Of a stretch of DNA of 64,000 nucleotides, positions 35,747 to 43,908 are shown in pieces; positions within the stretch are counted from its first letter, which is position 1; every line of letters begins with the position of its first letter. The translations under genes were made by a program, and so were the position numbers. The notes below the pieces were generated by a model. The model saw nothing but the letters and a program-made list of their open reading frames with translations, had not been told where the DNA came from and searched no databases. The DNA lies in NCBI RefSeq assembly GCF_000950575.1, contig NZ_CP011005.1, positions 1,426,001-1,490,000 of the forward strand, read 5' to 3'. This stretch comes from Psychromicrobium lacuslunae. GTDB lineage: Bacteria > Actinomycetota > Actinomycetes > Actinomycetales > Micrococcaceae.

Positions 35747-35845
35747 AGGTAGGACGATTTTTGTAGCCCCGCATCGCGGGCTCCCGCGTGGCGCGTCAGC
35801 GACACGCGAAGTCCCGTGTCTAAGGGGCGGAAAATCGTCTTACCT
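35747..35845. repeat. 99-base imperfect palindromic element between hpaD and the transporter
   Basis: Terminal arms AGGTAGGACGATTTT (35747-35761) and AAAATCGTCTTACCT (35831-35845) pair at 14 of 15 positions plus one G-U. The inside can fold further: CCCGC-ATC-GCGGG at 35768-35780, CGCGTG with CACGCG at about 35785-35808, and CCC with GGG near 35812-35828. No target-site duplication is obvious. It may be a MITE/REP-like repeat or a structured leader of the transporter mRNA; no second copy was noticed in this window. Confidence 0.6.
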
Positions 35846-35957
35846 CGGCAAATCAGGAGGAAGGACGGGGCGGAAATCCTCGTCCTCGAAGGGCCAGACG
35901 AGACCAGCAAACGGGGAAGCTGGTGAAGAGCAAGAAACTACGAACAAGGGAGTTCAG

Positions 35958-37289
35958 ATGAGCGGGACAGCAGTCACTCGCAGCAAAATGTCCACCGAGG
36001 ACCGCAAGGTCCTCGCCGGCACCCTGGTCGGCACCACCATCGAGTGGTACGACTTCTTCATTTACGCCCAGGCCGCGGGCCTGGTTTTCGCACAGCTCTA
36101 CTTCAAGCCGCTGGCAGCGGACAGCCCCGGCCTGGATCAGTTGATCTCCTGGGCTTCGGTGGGGATTTCTTTCCTGTTCCGCCCGCTTGGTGCCATTGTG
36201 GCCGGTCATTTGGGCGATCGAGTTGGCCGGAAGGCCATGCTGGTACTCACCCTGATTATGATGGGAGCGTCAACGGCACTGATTGGCGTACTACCGACCT
36301 ATGTTCAGATCGGTGTTTGGGCTCCGCTGCTACTGACCTTGCTGCGGATCCTGCAGGGCTTCTCGGCGGGCGGCGAATGGGGTGGCGCAGCCTTGATGGC
36401 GGTTGAGCACGCGCCGACCACTAAGCGCGGTCTTTGGGGTTCCTACCCACAGATCGGTGTTCCGGTCGGGCTAATCCTGGCTTCGACTGTGATCTTCGTG
36501 ATGAATGCCACGCTGGGCGTTGAACAGTACCTCGCTTGGGGTTGGCGAGTACCATTCCTGATCTCGGTGTTGCTGATCGTAGTGGGATACATTATTCGCC
36601 GCGCGGTCGCCGAAAGTCCCGTCTTCAAAGAACTTGCCGAGCGCAAACGGGAATCCTCCGCTCCCCTGGTCCAGCTTTTCCGCAGCAATACCAAAGAGGT
36701 CGTGCTGACCGCACTGATCTTCATTGGTAACAACGCTGTCGGTTACCTGCTGATTGCGTTCTTCTCTTCCTACGCTACCAAGACACTCAAAATGCCAACC
36801 GGGACAGTGTTGGTGATCGTGATGGCCGGTGCGGTGAGCTGGCTGGCATTTTCGATGTTCGGCGGCTCGCTCTCAGATCGTATCGGCCGGGTCCGCACCT
36901 TCCAGATTGGCTACCTCGCATTGATTGTCTGGATGATTCCGATGTTCTTGTTAATCGACAGCAAGAACATCTGGCTCTTCCTAATTGCGGTATTAGTGAT
37001 GGGCTTTGGACTTGGTCTCTCCTATGGGCCGATGTCGGCACTCTATGCCGAGATGTTCCCGGTCGAGGTGAGGTACTCGGGGGTTTCCATTGGTTATGCG
37101 CTCGGCGCGATTCTGGGTGGTGCCTTCGCTCCGCTACTCGCCCAATGGCTGCTCGATAACACTCACTGGTCCGGCAGCATCGCAATCTACATGATTGTGC
37201 TCTGCCTGATCTCGATTGTCGGAGTCTCGCTGGTGAAGGAACCACGCGGTGCCAGGCTGCGAGTGGCCGAGGTCAGCGAGCAGGCCTAA
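35958..37289 (+). CDS. MFS transporter of the metabolite:H+ symporter type, candidate 4-hydroxyphenylacetate uptake
   Basis: 443 aa, about 12 membrane helices. The N-terminal GTTIEWYDFFIYAQAAGLVF and the loop GHLGDRVGRKAML are hallmarks of the MHS group (ProP, KgtP, ShiA, aromatic-acid symporters). AGGGAG precedes the ATG. It follows hpaD in the same direction after a 275-base leader that holds a palindromic element and a smaller AGGACG/CGTCCT hairpin. The substrate, probably 4-hydroxyphenylacetate or a related acid, is inferred from position. Confidence 0.85.
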   Translation: MSGTAVTRSKMSTEDRKVLAGTLVGTTIEWYDFFIYAQAAGLVFAQLYFKPLAADSPGLDQLISWASVGISFLFRPLGAIVAGHLGDRVGRKAMLVLTLIMMGASTALIGVLPTYVQIGVWAPLLLTLLRILQGFSAGGEWGGAALMAVEHAPTTKRGLWGSYPQIGVPVGLILASTVIFVMNATLGVEQYLAWGWRVPFLISVLLIVVGYIIRRAVAESPVFKELAERKRESSAPLVQLFRSNTKEVVLTALIFIGNNAVGYLLIAFFSSYATKTLKMPTGTVLVIVMAGAVSWLAFSMFGGSLSDRIGRVRTFQIGYLALIVWMIPMFLLIDSKNIWLFLIAVLVMGFGLGLSYGPMSALYAEMFPVEVRYSGVSIGYALGAILGGAFAPLLAQWLLDNTHWSGSIAIYMIVLCLISIVGVSLVKEPRGARLRVAEVSEQA

Positions 37290-37295
37290 GGACGA

Positions 37296-38123
37296 CTAAA
37301 GCACGCCGTCAAAGGCTATGGTGGGCAAATCCACCACATGGGCGCCACCGTCGGCAACGATGGTGGCGCCTGTGATGTAAGAAGCCTCCGATGAACCAAG
37401 GAAACTGGCAATCGCTGCTATTTCAGCGGGATCGGCAGGCCTAGCCAGGGGCACGTTTGCGGTGACCTTGCGGTAAGCCTCCTCACGGCTTGCGATCCCA
37501 GCAGCAGCCGCGTATTCGTCCATTTCGGCATCCGCCATCGGGGTGCGCACCCAACCCGGGCAAAGCGCGTTAACCCGGACACCTCGTTTGCCATAGTCCC
37601 TGGCCAAGGATTTGGTCAGACCGATCAAAGCATGTTTTCCGACCGTGTAACCAGCCACATTCGGACCAGCAAACAAACCGGCCAGGGACGAGACGATGAC
37701 GGCACTTCCCTGCTGGGCAATCAGCTGAGGCAGTGCCTCACGCAACGTGACAAAGGCGGTATCCAAGTTTGCGGCCATGCTGCTCCGCCAGGATTCATCG
37801 TCGGTTTCGGCTACTGAAGAAAAGCCGTGCCCACCGGCATTGGCCACCACCAGGTCCAGCTGGCCGAACTCAGCCACAATCTGTTCGATCACTGCCTTGA
37901 CCTCTCCGGGAGCTGACATATCGGCGGCGATAGCCCGCGCTGAAAGCCGCTCTGCGGCCGCCTCTAGCGGTTCAGGCCGTCGCCCGGTCAGAATCACTTT
38001 TGCCCCTTCGGCAACTAATCTGCCGGCAATTGCCGCGCCGATCCCGGTGCCACCGCCGGTCACCAAAGCTACTTTGGCTTGGTGACGCTGCGAACTTGTC
38101 AGCTGTGTTTCGGTTTCAGTCAT
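37296..38123 (-). CDS. Short-chain dehydrogenase/reductase (first of pair)
   Basis: 275 aa classical SDR. Coenzyme motif VTGGGTGIGAAIAG, VVANAGGHGF, catalytic Ser in VIVSSLAGLF, and Tyr-Lys in YTVGKHALIGL. The Arg-rich TGRRPEP after beta2 suggests NADP(H). It lies 33 bases after the second SDR and opposes the transporter gene end-to-end. It may oxidise a hydroxyl on a side chain of aromatic amines or acids; this is inference from context only. Confidence 0.82.
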   Translation of the reverse strand: MTETETQLTSSQRHQAKVALVTGGGTGIGAAIAGRLVAEGAKVILTGRRPEPLEAAAERLSARAIAADMSAPGEVKAVIEQIVAEFGQLDLVVANAGGHGFSSVAETDDESWRSSMAANLDTAFVTLREALPQLIAQQGSAVIVSSLAGLFAGPNVAGYTVGKHALIGLTKSLARDYGKRGVRVNALCPGWVRTPMADAEMDEYAAAAGIASREEAYRKVTANVPLARPADPAEIAAIASFLGSSEASYITGATIVADGGAHVVDLPTIAFDGVL

Positions 38124-38156
38124 CGTTTAACATCTTTTCTGCTCAGGCCTGTGGTT

Positions 38157-38918
38157 TCAGGCTGGGAAAGCTGACCTGGCTAAGTAGCCGAAATCTGACA
38201 CCAAGCTGGTGCCATTAATGGGTTCCGAGCAGTACGAGGCCAGATACAGCACATGATGCGCTACCTGCTCGGGTGTTTGCACCGGAAAGTCCAATAACTC
38301 AATCGTCCCCTCGGCAATGCCCAAATCCTGGCGTGCCATTGGGGTGTCAACAATTGAGGGGCACAGGCAATTAACTCGGACCGCCGAGTCGCTCAGTTCG
38401 ACTGAAAGTGCCCGGGTGAGCTGCAGCAGGGCCCCCTTTGAAGCGTTATAGGGCACCATCCCGGGGGCCGCCACAAAACTAGAATCCGAGGCGATGAAGA
38501 TCAGATTGCCGCTCTTCGCTTCGCGCAGATAGCGGGCGGTTTGCCTGGCGAGCAGGAACTGCCCGGTGACATTGACCTCCAGAACTCGGGAAAAGTCTCG
38601 GCTCGAAATGTGTTCGAATCCGACCCCGAACGGACCGGAGATACCCGCTGAGCCGATCACCACGTCAATTCCACCAAAAGAGCCAGCAATAGAATCCACC
38701 GCAGCGGCGACCTCTACCTCATTGGTGATATCCGCCGAGACAAAAATACAGGGCACATCGGCAGCTAGCTCCCTCTCCAAGGCAATGCCGGCGGGCTCGT
38801 CAATGTCGATCAGCGCCAGGTTCGCCCCTTCCTCGGCAAAGGCTCGAGCGCAGGCACGACCGATACCGGAGGCCGCTCCCGAAATAATCACCGTTTTCCC
38901 GGTGAGTCCTAATTCCAT
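38157..38918 (-). CDS. Short-chain dehydrogenase/reductase (second of pair)
   Basis: 253 aa from the ATG at 38918, preceded by AAAGGG; a GTG at 38936 is possible. Motifs IISGAASGIGRACARAF, IGSAGISG, IASDSSFVA and YNASKGALLQL are intact. Asp at the end of beta2 (LIDIDEPAG) points to NAD(H), so the two SDRs may differ in cofactor. Divergent from the AraC regulator gene across 212 bases, which makes it a likely target. Confidence 0.83.
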   Translation of the reverse strand: MELGLTGKTVIISGAASGIGRACARAFAEEGANLALIDIDEPAGIALERELAADVPCIFVSADITNEVEVAAAVDSIAGSFGGIDVVIGSAGISGPFGVGFEHISSRDFSRVLEVNVTGQFLLARQTARYLREAKSGNLIFIASDSSFVAAPGMVPYNASKGALLQLTRALSVELSDSAVRVNCLCPSIVDTPMARQDLGIAEGTIELLDFPVQTPEQVAHHVLYLASYCSEPINGTSLVSDFGYLARSAFPA

Positions 38919-39130
38919 CTGGAATCCCTTTCCCACAACGTCACTTCATCCTGCCAATCGCTCAGCTGGCGCCTTTGCTCCTGAAGGAACATCAGTTGAC
39001 GATCCAGGCACAGCGCGGTCGCACAGTGGAGCTAGCGCTCAGAAGAGAGTAGTTTTAGCAGATAAGTGATGTGGCTTACAGCCGAACGGGAACGTCTCTG
39101 AGCAGTGAACCCGCTCGTGAAAGGTTGGAT

Positions 39131-40126
39131 ATGACGTCTATCGCCGAGACCCGGCCTTTATTAGCTGGCCAGCCAACCGGTGCGGGCGTCAACACCGCTG
39201 TGGCCCGGGATTTCCCAGCCTGGCAACGACTGGTGACCGAGTCCTTCGTACCCCTTGATGTGACCACCGATCACCCGGACGAATTCCACGGTCAGCTTCG
39301 TTCCAGGGTGCTCGACGAGGTGTCGATTGTTGAAGTTACTGCCAAAGGCCACACTGTCTTCCGTACCCCGCACTTAATCGCGCGGTCGGATCGGATGTAC
39401 TTCAAACTCAGCTTGCAGATTTCCGGCACCGGAATGTTGATTCAAGATAACCGGGAAGCCGTTTTAGAGCCCGGCGACTTGGCTGTCTATGACACGCACC
39501 GGCCTTATTCGCTGATCTTCGACGATGATTTCCGTTCCATGGTGCTGATGTTCCCGCATGATTTGATCGAGCTGCCGGTGGACACCGTCGGCCAGCTAAC
39601 CGCCGTCCGGATGGCCGGCGACAGCGGCCTGGGCAAAATGATCAGCCCGTTCTTGGTGCAGCTGACCGCTAATCTCGATCAGCTTTCCGGGGCCAGCGGC
39701 TTACGGATGGCGCACAACGCCTTGGATCTGGTGACCACGATGTTTGCTGCTGAACTCAATCTCGGCCGGAACAATTCGGAAAATCCGCACCGTGCCTTAG
39801 TGAATAAGATCAGGGACTTCATCGAGTTGCATCTCGGCGATCCGGAGCTGAGCCCCGCTGCCATTGCCAACGAGCACTTCATCTCGACCCGGCATTTACA
39901 CAATCTTTTCCAGTCTGAGGGCACCACGGTGGCACATTGGATCCGCACCCGGAGACTTGAGCACTGCCGCCGGGATTTGCGTGATCCCGTCTATCAGCAC
40001 CGTCCGGTGGCCGCCATTGCTTCGCGCTGGGGATTCATTGACGCCGCTCACTTCAGTCGAATCTTCCGCTCCGCCTTCGGCGAATCACCCAGCAATTACC
40101 GCAACAGCGGTCACCCAGCGGGCTGA
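39131..40126 (+). CDS. AraC-family regulator with FeaR-like N-terminal domain
   Basis: 331 aa from the ATG at 39131 (AAAGG upstream). The N-terminal beta-barrel resembles the AraC-binding-like domain of FeaR-type regulators (LQISGTGMLIQDNREAVLEP, YDTHRPYSL). The C-terminal double helix-turn-helix is clear: LSPAAIANEHFISTRHLHNL and VAAIASRWGFIDAAHFSRIF. In E. coli FeaR activates tynA and feaB for tyramine and phenylethylamine use. By analogy it may control the SDR pair, the MoaF genes or the amine-oxidase block; no operator was proven. Confidence 0.85.
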   Translation: MTSIAETRPLLAGQPTGAGVNTAVARDFPAWQRLVTESFVPLDVTTDHPDEFHGQLRSRVLDEVSIVEVTAKGHTVFRTPHLIARSDRMYFKLSLQISGTGMLIQDNREAVLEPGDLAVYDTHRPYSLIFDDDFRSMVLMFPHDLIELPVDTVGQLTAVRMAGDSGLGKMISPFLVQLTANLDQLSGASGLRMAHNALDLVTTMFAAELNLGRNNSENPHRALVNKIRDFIELHLGDPELSPAAIANEHFISTRHLHNLFQSEGTTVAHWIRTRRLEHCRRDLRDPVYQHRPVAAIASRWGFIDAAHFSRIFRSAFGESPSNYRNSGHPAG

Positions 40127-40136
40127 GCTTGGCAGC

Positions 40137-40526
40137 TCAGGACATTGCTTCCAAGACCGGAACGCTATCCACGATTTGCTCAAAACTCACTGCCTTGCCA
40201 TCGGCCACTTCCCACAGATGAACCACCCGGGTGAGCAGAGTCTTACCGGTCTTCTTGTTCTTCCCCCGATAGTTGGCCACCGCCACGATTCGCTCCCCGG
40301 CATCGAGTAGCCGTTCCAGGTCTACGCCAAAGTCGTCCCAGTCCTTGGCGAGGGCAGCAAAGACATTCTGCAGCACCGCCTGCGGGCCTACATAAGTCCC
40401 GGCTAGCGGGAATCCGGCTGCTTCGGTCCAGCGAATATCGTCAGCGAGTGGCGCCAGCATACCCTCGAGATCACCCCGGGCTGAGGCCTCGTAGTGGGCG
40501 GCGATGAGGTCCAGATTAGTTGTCAT
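40137..40526 (-). CDS. NTF2-like/SnoaL-type small protein
   Basis: 129 aa alpha+beta-cone fold with the pattern HYEASARGDLEGMLAPLADD, IRWTEAAGFPLAGTYVGPQ and VVHLWEVADGKAVSFEQI. Members are isomerases, cyclases, dehydratases or ligand-binding proteins; Asp and His residues line the putative pocket. It lies 91 bases downstream of a MoaF gene in the same direction and converges on the araC gene. It might supply a missing isomerase step of the aromatic pathway, which is a guess. Confidence 0.78.
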   Translation of the reverse strand: MTTNLDLIAAHYEASARGDLEGMLAPLADDIRWTEAAGFPLAGTYVGPQAVLQNVFAALAKDWDDFGVDLERLLDAGERIVAVANYRGKNKKTGKTLLTRVVHLWEVADGKAVSFEQIVDSVPVLEAMS

Positions 40527-40617
40527 GATTAGCCTTCCAATTTGTTAAGAATTCGATGAAAAATTATTGGTAGCGATCGGCTCTGGACCCTGGCTATTGG
40601 GGCCCCTGAGTAATGGA

Positions 40618-41418
40618 TTAGATCGGCTGGGCATCGGGATAGCGCACCGAGCCCAAAGGATAGATGTCACCGCCACCCCTCGAATGCTCTACCTCGCCGC
40701 TGCCGTTAAGCCCAAGGAATATCCCGGTGGTTTTCAGCTGATAACCCAGATCATGTAACCACACACTGGCCACCGGAATGCGGAACTCGCGGAAGCAGAA
40801 GACGTAAAGGCCCTCCGCTAGCTTCCACACCGTGGCGAGGTCCATATCGCCATGTCCCCGTTGTACCCCTTCAAGACACTGCCAGGCGTATCGCTCGGAG
40901 GAGATGTAAACGTGTTCGTAGAGGTGCGAGGGGCTGTACCGGTAGATGTTCCGCAACCCGATCAAATCGCGGGATTCTGCCGGCTGCTCACCGCTTGCCT
41001 GCACTCCCTGTAGCCGGGCGGCCTGAAAATGCTGCCGCACCCTGGGCACGCCTGGCGATTCAGTTTCGGCAATCAGTGACTCCACCAGCACGGCGCGACC
41101 AGTAGCCGTCGAATAGGCCACCGTGAGGCTCGAGCCGTCGAGCTTTAGGTTCAGGAAATACGCTTCACTTCGCACCTGCACCGCATCGTATTCGGCTTTG
41201 CCCTGTGAGTCCGAAAGCAGCTCCAAGGCCGCGGACCATTGGGCTGTCTGGGCATCGAGGAAATCCACGGCAAGGGTTTCGCCGGAGTCCAGCACAAACT
41301 CTAGGTGCTGGCCTGATCGATCGGACTGGGGTAACCGGAAACTATCGATTCCGTCGGCAAATTCGTCGTAACTCTTCCAGCCATCCTCATCGATGACTTG
41401 TGTTGCTGCTTCGTTCAC
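40618..41418 (-). CDS. MoaF-like protein (copy 1)
   Basis: 266 aa two-domain protein of the MoaF family, first described in the monoamine regulon of Klebsiella. The C-terminal half holds the conserved block YSPSHLYEHVYISSERYAWQC and YVFCFREFRIPVASVWL. MoaF has no established reaction; the fold is predicted to be a small barrel like lipocalins. Divergent from the ABC importer and followed by the NTF2-like gene. A second copy at 48229 shares the EH(I/V)Y-S block. Confidence 0.75.
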   Translation of the reverse strand: MNEAATQVIDEDGWKSYDEFADGIDSFRLPQSDRSGQHLEFVLDSGETLAVDFLDAQTAQWSAALELLSDSQGKAEYDAVQVRSEAYFLNLKLDGSSLTVAYSTATGRAVLVESLIAETESPGVPRVRQHFQAARLQGVQASGEQPAESRDLIGLRNIYRYSPSHLYEHVYISSERYAWQCLEGVQRGHGDMDLATVWKLAEGLYVFCFREFRIPVASVWLHDLGYQLKTTGIFLGLNGSGEVEHSRGGGDIYPLGSVRYPDAQPI

Positions 41419-41772
41419 AACGCACTCCTGATCGCTAGCGATAAATACCGGCCTTGGCTGTCATAACGAAATAACAGCCAAAGAATAATCACGACATTAG
41501 AGTGCCGTTGGCTGCTGTTCTTGGTTCAGCGCGCACGCCTGTTGTCTGTGCCGGAACTGCTCGACAAAGGCTTAGGAACCGTAGCTCAGATACCGAATGT
41601 GACCGGGCGCACATGTGCCGTGAGGAACAACTGGTGTTCACCGGCAGACAAGAAAGCCGAGGAACGAGAACTTTACGCTGGAGGCTATTCGCCGCATGAA
41701 CCGCTGCCGGAGGGGCCGGAAACAGCGAAAGCGGCAATCGCTATCAACTCACCACTGATGAGAGGTTCGACG
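41419..41772. promoter_or_regulatory. Divergent control region between moaF copy 1 and the ABC importer
   Basis: This 354-base stretch has no convincing gene; an open frame from 41521 joins the binding-protein gene but lacks a ribosome site. It holds a dyad TTGGCTGT (41454-41461) with ACAGCCAA (41474-41481), 12-base spacer, close to the moaF start, which suits an operator. Nearer the importer are CCGGCAGACAAGA at 41641-41653 and CTGCCGG at 41704-41710. Part of the first of these also occurs upstream of moaF copy 2. Confidence 0.45.
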
Positions 41773-42963
41773 ATGAAGACTCGCTCCATCCAGTACGCCG
41801 CAGTCGCTGCGGTTGGCATGCTATTGCTGAGCGCCTGCGGCGAGGACAGCAATAGCAATAACTCCGCAGCAGTCGGCTCGAACGGCAATATCGTGGTCGG
41901 CTCGGTCAATGCCCTCAGCGGTGCGGCCACCTTCCCGGAGGCTTCGAAAGCGGCTCAGGCCGTCTTCGACCAAGTCAATGCCTCTGGCGGTATCAATGGC
42001 AAGAAGATCGACTATGTGGTCACCGACGATAAGGGTGATCCGGCTACTGCAGCACAGTCCGCTCGTGATGTGGTGGGTTCAAAGAACGCGGTCGCCCTGG
42101 TGGGCTCCGCCAGCTTGCTGGACTGTGATGTCAATGCCAAGTATTACCAGGAGAATGGCATTCTCTCCATCCAGGGCACCGGAGTGGACCAGGCATGCTT
42201 CAGTTCACCGGCAGTCTCCCCGGTCAATGTCGGACCCTTTCTGGATACCGAGATGACACTGACCTACGGTTCGGAAACGCTCAAGCTGGACAAGATCTGC
42301 GGCTTCTTGGAAATCGCCGGTGCCACCGGCCCCGCGTACAAGGCGGCGATTGAAAACTGGAAGAAGAAGACCGGCAAGGATTTGGTATTTCTCGATGACA
42401 GTGTGCCTTACGGCAGCCCCGACTACACCCCTCAGGTGATCAAGGCGAAGAACGCTGGCTGCAAAGCTGTCTATATCAACGCCACTGAACCTGACGGCCT
42501 GGGTATGCTCAAAGCGGCGGAAGCTCAAGGGTTCAATGATGTGACCTGGCTTTTCCTCACCTCCACCTATACCGAGCAGTTCGCTCAGGCCGCCGGGAAG
42601 GTCGGCAATGGCGTCTACGTCCCAGCCGAGTTCGCCCCGTACACCGATGAGAATGAAGCCGCGAATAAAGACTGGCGAGAGCTGATGACCTCGAAGAACA
42701 TTCCCTTGACTTCCTTCGCCCAGGGTGGATACCTAGCCGCCAAGTACTTTGTCGAGGTGCTGCAGGGAATCTCTGGTGATATTACCCGCGCCGCGGTGAC
42801 CAAGGCGCTGCAGGAGATGAAACCGATCAGCAACCCGATGGTGGGGACACCGTACGTCTTCGGCCCGGGCAGTGCGCATAATTCCAGCACCGGTGTGTGG
42901 CCGGTCAAGCTGCAGGACGGCAAATGGGTCAAGGCCGCCGATAACTGGCTACTGCAGAAGTAA
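41773..42963 (+). CDS. ABC transporter substrate-binding lipoprotein (branched-chain amino-acid type)
   Basis: 396 aa from the ATG at 41773, preceded by GAGAGG. Signal peptide with lipobox LLSACGEDS, then a LivK/Peripla_BP_6 fold: IVVGSVNALSGAATFPEASK, GGINGKKIDYVVTDD, and AKNAGCKAVYINATEPDG. This family binds amino acids, amides, urea and also aromatic acids and amines. It is the first gene of a complete importer operon. The substrate is unknown; an aromatic amine or acid is likely from the neighbourhood. Confidence 0.88.
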   Translation: MKTRSIQYAAVAAVGMLLLSACGEDSNSNNSAAVGSNGNIVVGSVNALSGAATFPEASKAAQAVFDQVNASGGINGKKIDYVVTDDKGDPATAAQSARDVVGSKNAVALVGSASLLDCDVNAKYYQENGILSIQGTGVDQACFSSPAVSPVNVGPFLDTEMTLTYGSETLKLDKICGFLEIAGATGPAYKAAIENWKKKTGKDLVFLDDSVPYGSPDYTPQVIKAKNAGCKAVYINATEPDGLGMLKAAEAQGFNDVTWLFLTSTYTEQFAQAAGKVGNGVYVPAEFAPYTDENEAANKDWRELMTSKNIPLTSFAQGGYLAAKYFVEVLQGISGDITRAAVTKALQEMKPISNPMVGTPYVFGPGSAHNSSTGVWPVKLQDGKWVKAADNWLLQK

Positions 42964-42967
42964 GCAC

Positions 42968-43021
42968 GATCACCTGATGAGTTTTGAGGCCGGTCGACGG
43001 TCGGCCTCAAAACTCGTGATC
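42968..43021 (+). other. Intergenic hairpin between binding-protein and permease genes
   Basis: GAGTTTTGAGGCCG (42979-42992) pairs perfectly with CGGCCTCAAAACTC (43002-43015) over a 9-base loop. An outer GATCAC/GTGATC pair continues the stem past a 5-base bulge. No T run follows, so it is not a full terminator. Such stems often protect the upstream mRNA and lower downstream expression, giving more binding protein than permease. Confidence 0.75.
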
Positions 43022-43050
43022 GATCAGGCTTGATCCGAGGAAGGAACAGC

Positions 43051-43908
43051 ATGCTCCAAGGTGCCTTAGCCGGGCTTGCGGCGGGCGGGCTCTACGCCGT
43101 CATTGCGGTCTGTTTGACGCTAATGTCACGTTTGGTCCGAGTTATTAACTTCTCCCAAGTCGCGATCGGAATGTTCGGCGCGTACACAGCCGTACTATTT
43201 GCCGAACGTGGTCTGCCGCAATGGGCCGCAACGCTGTGCGGAATAGTCATTGGCGCGATTATTTCAGCGCTGATCGGCTGGATCATCGCGCAATGGTTAC
43301 CGGAAGCCGACGTGAGCAGGCGCTCAGCCGTTTCGGTAGCCACGCTTTTGCTGCTGATCTCGCTGGCCTTCATTATTTTTGGCAGCAAACCAAAGACTTT
43401 CCGCCCGATACTCTCGGGACCAGCGTTCTCCCTCGGCGACGTAGTTGTCACCCAAGTCACCGTGGTGATGGTGCTCCTCGCCGTATTGGTCGCGATTGCT
43501 TGCCGGTTATTGCTGACCAAAAGCAAAATTGGCACCAGGCTTCGTGCGCTTTCGGAGCGGCCCACCACCGCCGAGCTGCTCGGCATTCCGGCGAAACGAC
43601 TCTCCGTAGCGGTCTGGTTGGTTTCCGGCCTGATCTGCACGGTCGCCATCAGCATCGTGGCACCGACTCAGACCAACGACCCGGTGTCACTGTCTTTCAT
43701 AATCGTGCCTGCCTCAGCAGCTGCTCTACTCGGCGGCTTCAAGCGCCTCGATCTGGCGGTGATCGGCGGCCTGGCACTGGGCATGTTGCAGGGTGCGCTC
43801 GCGCAGTTCGAGCAGCTGTCAATTCTCCGCAACTGGGTTCCATTCCTGATCATCGTCGCTTTCCTGTTGTGGACCCAACGAAAAGAGGTGTGGGATGTCG
43901 CCCGCTAA
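43051..43908 (+). CDS. ABC transporter permease LivH-type
   Basis: 285 aa from the ATG at 43051 with GAGGAAGGA upstream. About 8 membrane helices. Typical LivH features: N-terminal LQGALAGLAAGGLYAVIAV and LMSRLVRVINFSQVAIGMFGAY, and the coupling region GTRLRALSERPTTAELLGIP. Partner of the fused permease-ATPase that overlaps its stop by 14 bases. Confidence 0.9.
   Translation: MLQGALAGLAAGGLYAVIAVCLTLMSRLVRVINFSQVAIGMFGAYTAVLFAERGLPQWAATLCGIVIGAIISALIGWIIAQWLPEADVSRRSAVSVATLLLLISLAFIIFGSKPKTFRPILSGPAFSLGDVVVTQVTVVMVLLAVLVAIACRLLLTKSKIGTRLRALSERPTTAELLGIPAKRLSVAVWLVSGLICTVAISIVAPTQTNDPVSLSFIIVPASAAALLGGFKRLDLAVIGGLALGMLQGALAQFEQLSILRNWVPFLIIVAFLLWTQRKEVWDVAR

Noticed and set aside
41521-41772. 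Longer start for the substrate-binding protein
   Set aside because: It would place 84 residues before a clear lipoprotein signal peptide, which must be N-terminal.
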